A stretch of DNA of 8,665 nucleotides, taken from NCBI GenBank assembly GCA_903928285.1, contig CAIYQH010000024.1:1-8665 (forward strand), given 5' to 3'. Below the pieces are notes generated by a model. It made no database searches, was not told the origin of the DNA, and saw only the letters and a program-made list of their open reading frames with translations. Shown in pieces: positions 6,894 through 8,665 of the stretch; within the stretch, counting starts at the first letter, position 1; each line of letters starts with the position of its first letter. A program made the position numbers and the translations under genes. The stretch is from an uncultured Bacteroidales bacterium (lineage in GTDB: Bacteria > Bacteroidota > Bacteroidia > Bacteroidales > FEN-979).

Positions 6894-8665
6894 TCAGGCT
6901 GGTAATGATAAGGCGTTTGTGATGGGTCCGGCAAGCTGGTCAATGTCGCCCGCACCTAGGGTCAGCAGGATCTCCGGTTTGTTTGCGGCAAGTTCATCAA
7001 GGATGCTGTTTTTTCCGATCAGTTTTTTATGCTGGAGACTGATACGGTCAAGCAGAAACTGTGAATTGATCCCGGCAATGGGCAGTTCCCGGGCAGGGTA
7101 AATGTCGAGCAACAGCAGTTCATCCAGCATTTCGAGGCTCCTGGCGAAGTCGTCGGCCAGGTCGCGGGTACGGGTGAAAAGATGCGGCTGGAAGATACCC
7201 GTGATTCTTTTCCCGGGATAAAGTTCCCGCACCGCGCCGATACAGGCTTTCAGCTCCTCCGGATGGTGGGCATAATCATCGATGTAGACCAGGTCGCCCC
7301 TGCGGATCCGTACTTCGAACCTGCGTTGTACCCCCTCGTAGGTCAGTAGCGCCTTTCTGAGATCCTTTGCGCGGATGCCGAGCAGGGTCGCGACGGCAAG
7401 CGCCGAAATGGCGTTTTCGAGGTTGAATTTACCGGGCACACCCAGAACAAGGCCTGGAAGGATGCCGGATGGAGAGACAAAGTCGAAATGCAGCAAACCG
7501 TTGACCAGTCTTACTTCAGTGGCTGAAAATGCCGCTTCCCCTGTAATGGAATAGTCATAAACCGTATAATCGTTGATCCGTTTCGGGGTCACGTTAACCC
7601 CCGCCTTGATGATGAGCGAACCGCCGGCTGCTGTCCGTGACGTAAAGGCCGAAAAAGTTTTCTTCAGATCGTCATGACTTCCGTAAATATCGAGGTGGTC
7701 GGCATCGGCGGAGGTGATGATCGAAATATAGGGCGTCAGCTGGAGGAAGGATTTGTCATATTCGTCGGCTTCGACTACGCAGTAAGTGATGCCGGGGGGT
7801 GATTCTCCCTTTACCCGGACCTGGTCGTGCGGGGTTTCGTGCAGGTAGTTGGTGCCATAATTCTTTGAAACACCTCCCAAAAAGGCAATCTGTCCTGTAC
7901 CTGCTGTATGGAGTAAATGGGCGATCAGGGTCGAAGTGGTTGTCTTCCCGTGCGTTCCGGCAACGGCTATTGTCTTGTAAGCGCCGGAGATCATCCCCAG
8001 CACCTCGGCCCTTTTTCGCATCGGATATTCCTGGTTTTTAAAGAACAGGTATTCCAGGTTGTTCGCTGGCACGGCCGGAGTATAGATCACCAGGTCGGGT
8101 TTGGGCGGGATCAGCGAGATATCTTCGGTGAAGTGGATATCCATTCCCTCTCCGGCCATCTGGTCGGTAAGAGGGGTTTGGGTACGGTCATACCCGGCCA
8201 CGGCAGAACCCTGCTGACGGAAAAATCTTGCCAGGGCGCTCATGCCGATGCCGCCAATGCCGAGGAGGTAAACTGAACGGGGCTGGAGCTGGACAGTTTC
8301 AGGGTTCGATGCCATGGGGCCCGGGGTCATCAGGGATATGGCCACATTGGCGATCTTTTCAGCCGAATGGAGGATGCCAAGGACTCTAATGTTGACGCTG
8401 AGTTCGGCTTGTAATGCAGGATTCCAGAACAGATCCACAATTGTCTTCCCAAGGGTATCGACTGCCGTGGCATCGGGGATAAGCAGCGCTGCATTTTTGT
8501 CGGTGAGGGCGCGGGCATTTTTTGTCTGGTGATCCTCCGAGACGTTGGGCGAGGGTACCAGGATCAGCGGTTTGCCCACGACACACAGTTCTGAAATGGC
8601 AATAGCCCCGGCGCGTGACACGATGAGGTCTGCTGCGGCATAAGCAAAATCCATCCGGTCGATAA
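6894..8665 (-). CDS. murG-murC: MurG C-terminal part fused in frame to complete MurC (5' end outside window)
   Basis: One uninterrupted frame enters from the right edge. Its first ~113 codons are the end of MurG, the lipid II-forming GlcNAc transferase: RMDFAYAAADLIVSRAGA, SELCVVGKPLILVPSPN and EDHQTKNA, holding the UDP-GlcNAc-binding glutamate region. It continues past the natural MurG end (SAEKIANVAISLM, codon at 8330) without a stop into MurC, the UDP-MurNAc:L-alanine ligase. Counting from the ATG at 8654, MurC motifs are GIGGIGMSALARFF (132-145), the ATP loop GTHGKTTTS (233-241), EADEYDKSFL (295-304), DADHLDIYG (317-325), PGKFNLENA (407-415), DDYAHHPEE (459-467) and QPHLFTRTRD (489-498). 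MurC alone could start at the ATG at 8330 or 8315. Both parts look intact and normal in length at the joint. The true MurG start lies beyond the window. The product may be a bifunctional enzyme, or the fusion may be an assembly error. Confidence 0.9.
   Translation of the reverse strand, partial: IDRMDFAYAAADLIVSRAGAIAISELCVVGKPLILVPSPNVSEDHQTKNARALTDKNAALLIPDATAVDTLGKTIVDLFWNPALQAELSVNIRVLGILHSAEKIANVAISLMTPGPMASNPETVQLQPRSVYLLGIGGIGMSALARFFRQQGSAVAGYDRTQTPLTDQMAGEGMDIHFTEDISLIPPKPDLVIYTPAVPANNLEYLFFKNQEYPMRKRAEVLGMISGAYKTIAVAGTHGKTTTSTLIAHLLHTAGTGQIAFLGGVSKNYGTNYLHETPHDQVRVKGESPPGITYCVVEADEYDKSFLQLTPYISIITSADADHLDIYGSHDDLKKTFSAFTSRTAAGGSLIIKAGVNVTPKRINDYTVYDYSITGEAAFSATEVRLVNGLLHFDFVSPSGILPGLVLGVPGKFNLENAISALAVATLLGIRAKDLRKALLTYEGVQRRFEVRIRRGDLVYIDDYAHHPEELKACIGAVRELYPGKRITGIFQPHLFTRTRDLADDFARSLEMLDELLLLDIYPARELPIAGINSQFLLDRISLQHKKLIGKNSILDELAANKPEILLTLGAGDIDQLAGPITNALSLPA

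Noticed and set aside
6237..8532. Several plus-strand frames opposite ftsQ and murC
   Set aside because: They are antisense to well-supported genes, low in typical protein composition and have no motifs.
1..8665. Search by eye for CRISPR repeats, insertion-sequence ends, tRNA genes, phage genes or toxin-antitoxin and defence genes
   Set aside because: No direct repeat arrays, terminal inverted repeats, tRNA-like folds or such genes were seen. The window is filled by housekeeping genes with very short gaps.

Overview
The window looks like a chromosomal segment of a Bacteroidota (Bacteroidetes) bacterium. Three things point there. The gene order murG-murC-ftsQ-ftsA-ftsZ-yqeY is the usual distal end of the division and cell wall (dcw) cluster in that phylum. 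The FtsA and FtsZ sequences have the phylum's look, including an FtsZ C-terminal peptide of the form IPAYKRRNV. None of the start codons is preceded by a clear Shine-Dalgarno sequence. Base composition is moderate and looks even across the window. I see no tRNA, rRNA, CRISPR array, insertion sequence or phage gene.

Layout, left to right. Positions 1-283 hold two gene remnants. On the minus strand an internal piece of an AI-2E/PerM-type membrane protein runs off the left edge. On the plus strand are the last ~40 codons of a MacB/LolD-type ABC transporter ATPase. The two remnants abut near position 160, as if a divergent gene pair had lost its middle. Positions 324-2648 carry two plus-strand genes 24 bases apart: a PfkB-family sugar kinase most like the heptose-phosphate kinase domain of HldE/RfaE, and a FAD-dependent geranylgeranyl-reductase-family enzyme. 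The reductase gene overlaps yqeY tail to tail by 29 bases. From 2620 to the right edge everything is on the minus strand. In transcription order (right to left) it is: a murG C-terminus fused in frame to a complete murC, then ftsQ, ftsA, ftsZ and yqeY.

The minus-strand genes form a tightly packed operon. Gaps are 3 bases (murC/ftsQ), 6 bases (ftsQ/ftsA), 89 bases (ftsA/ftsZ) and 0 bases (ftsZ/yqeY, TAAATG). The products link peptidoglycan precursor synthesis (MurG makes lipid II, MurC adds the first L-alanine to UDP-MurNAc) to assembly of the division ring (FtsZ polymer, FtsA membrane tether, FtsQ periplasmic scaffold). The ftsA-ftsZ gap is the only sizeable non-coding stretch in the operon. 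It contains a perfect 7-base inverted repeat and is AT-rich, so it is the likeliest place for separate control of ftsZ and yqeY.

Most notable points: the in-frame MurG-MurC fusion, which a one-base change would abolish; the truncated divergent pair at the left edge; and the kinase plus isoprenoid-reductase pair of unknown substrate. The rest is an ordinary housekeeping region, and I do not see a clearly new multi-gene system.
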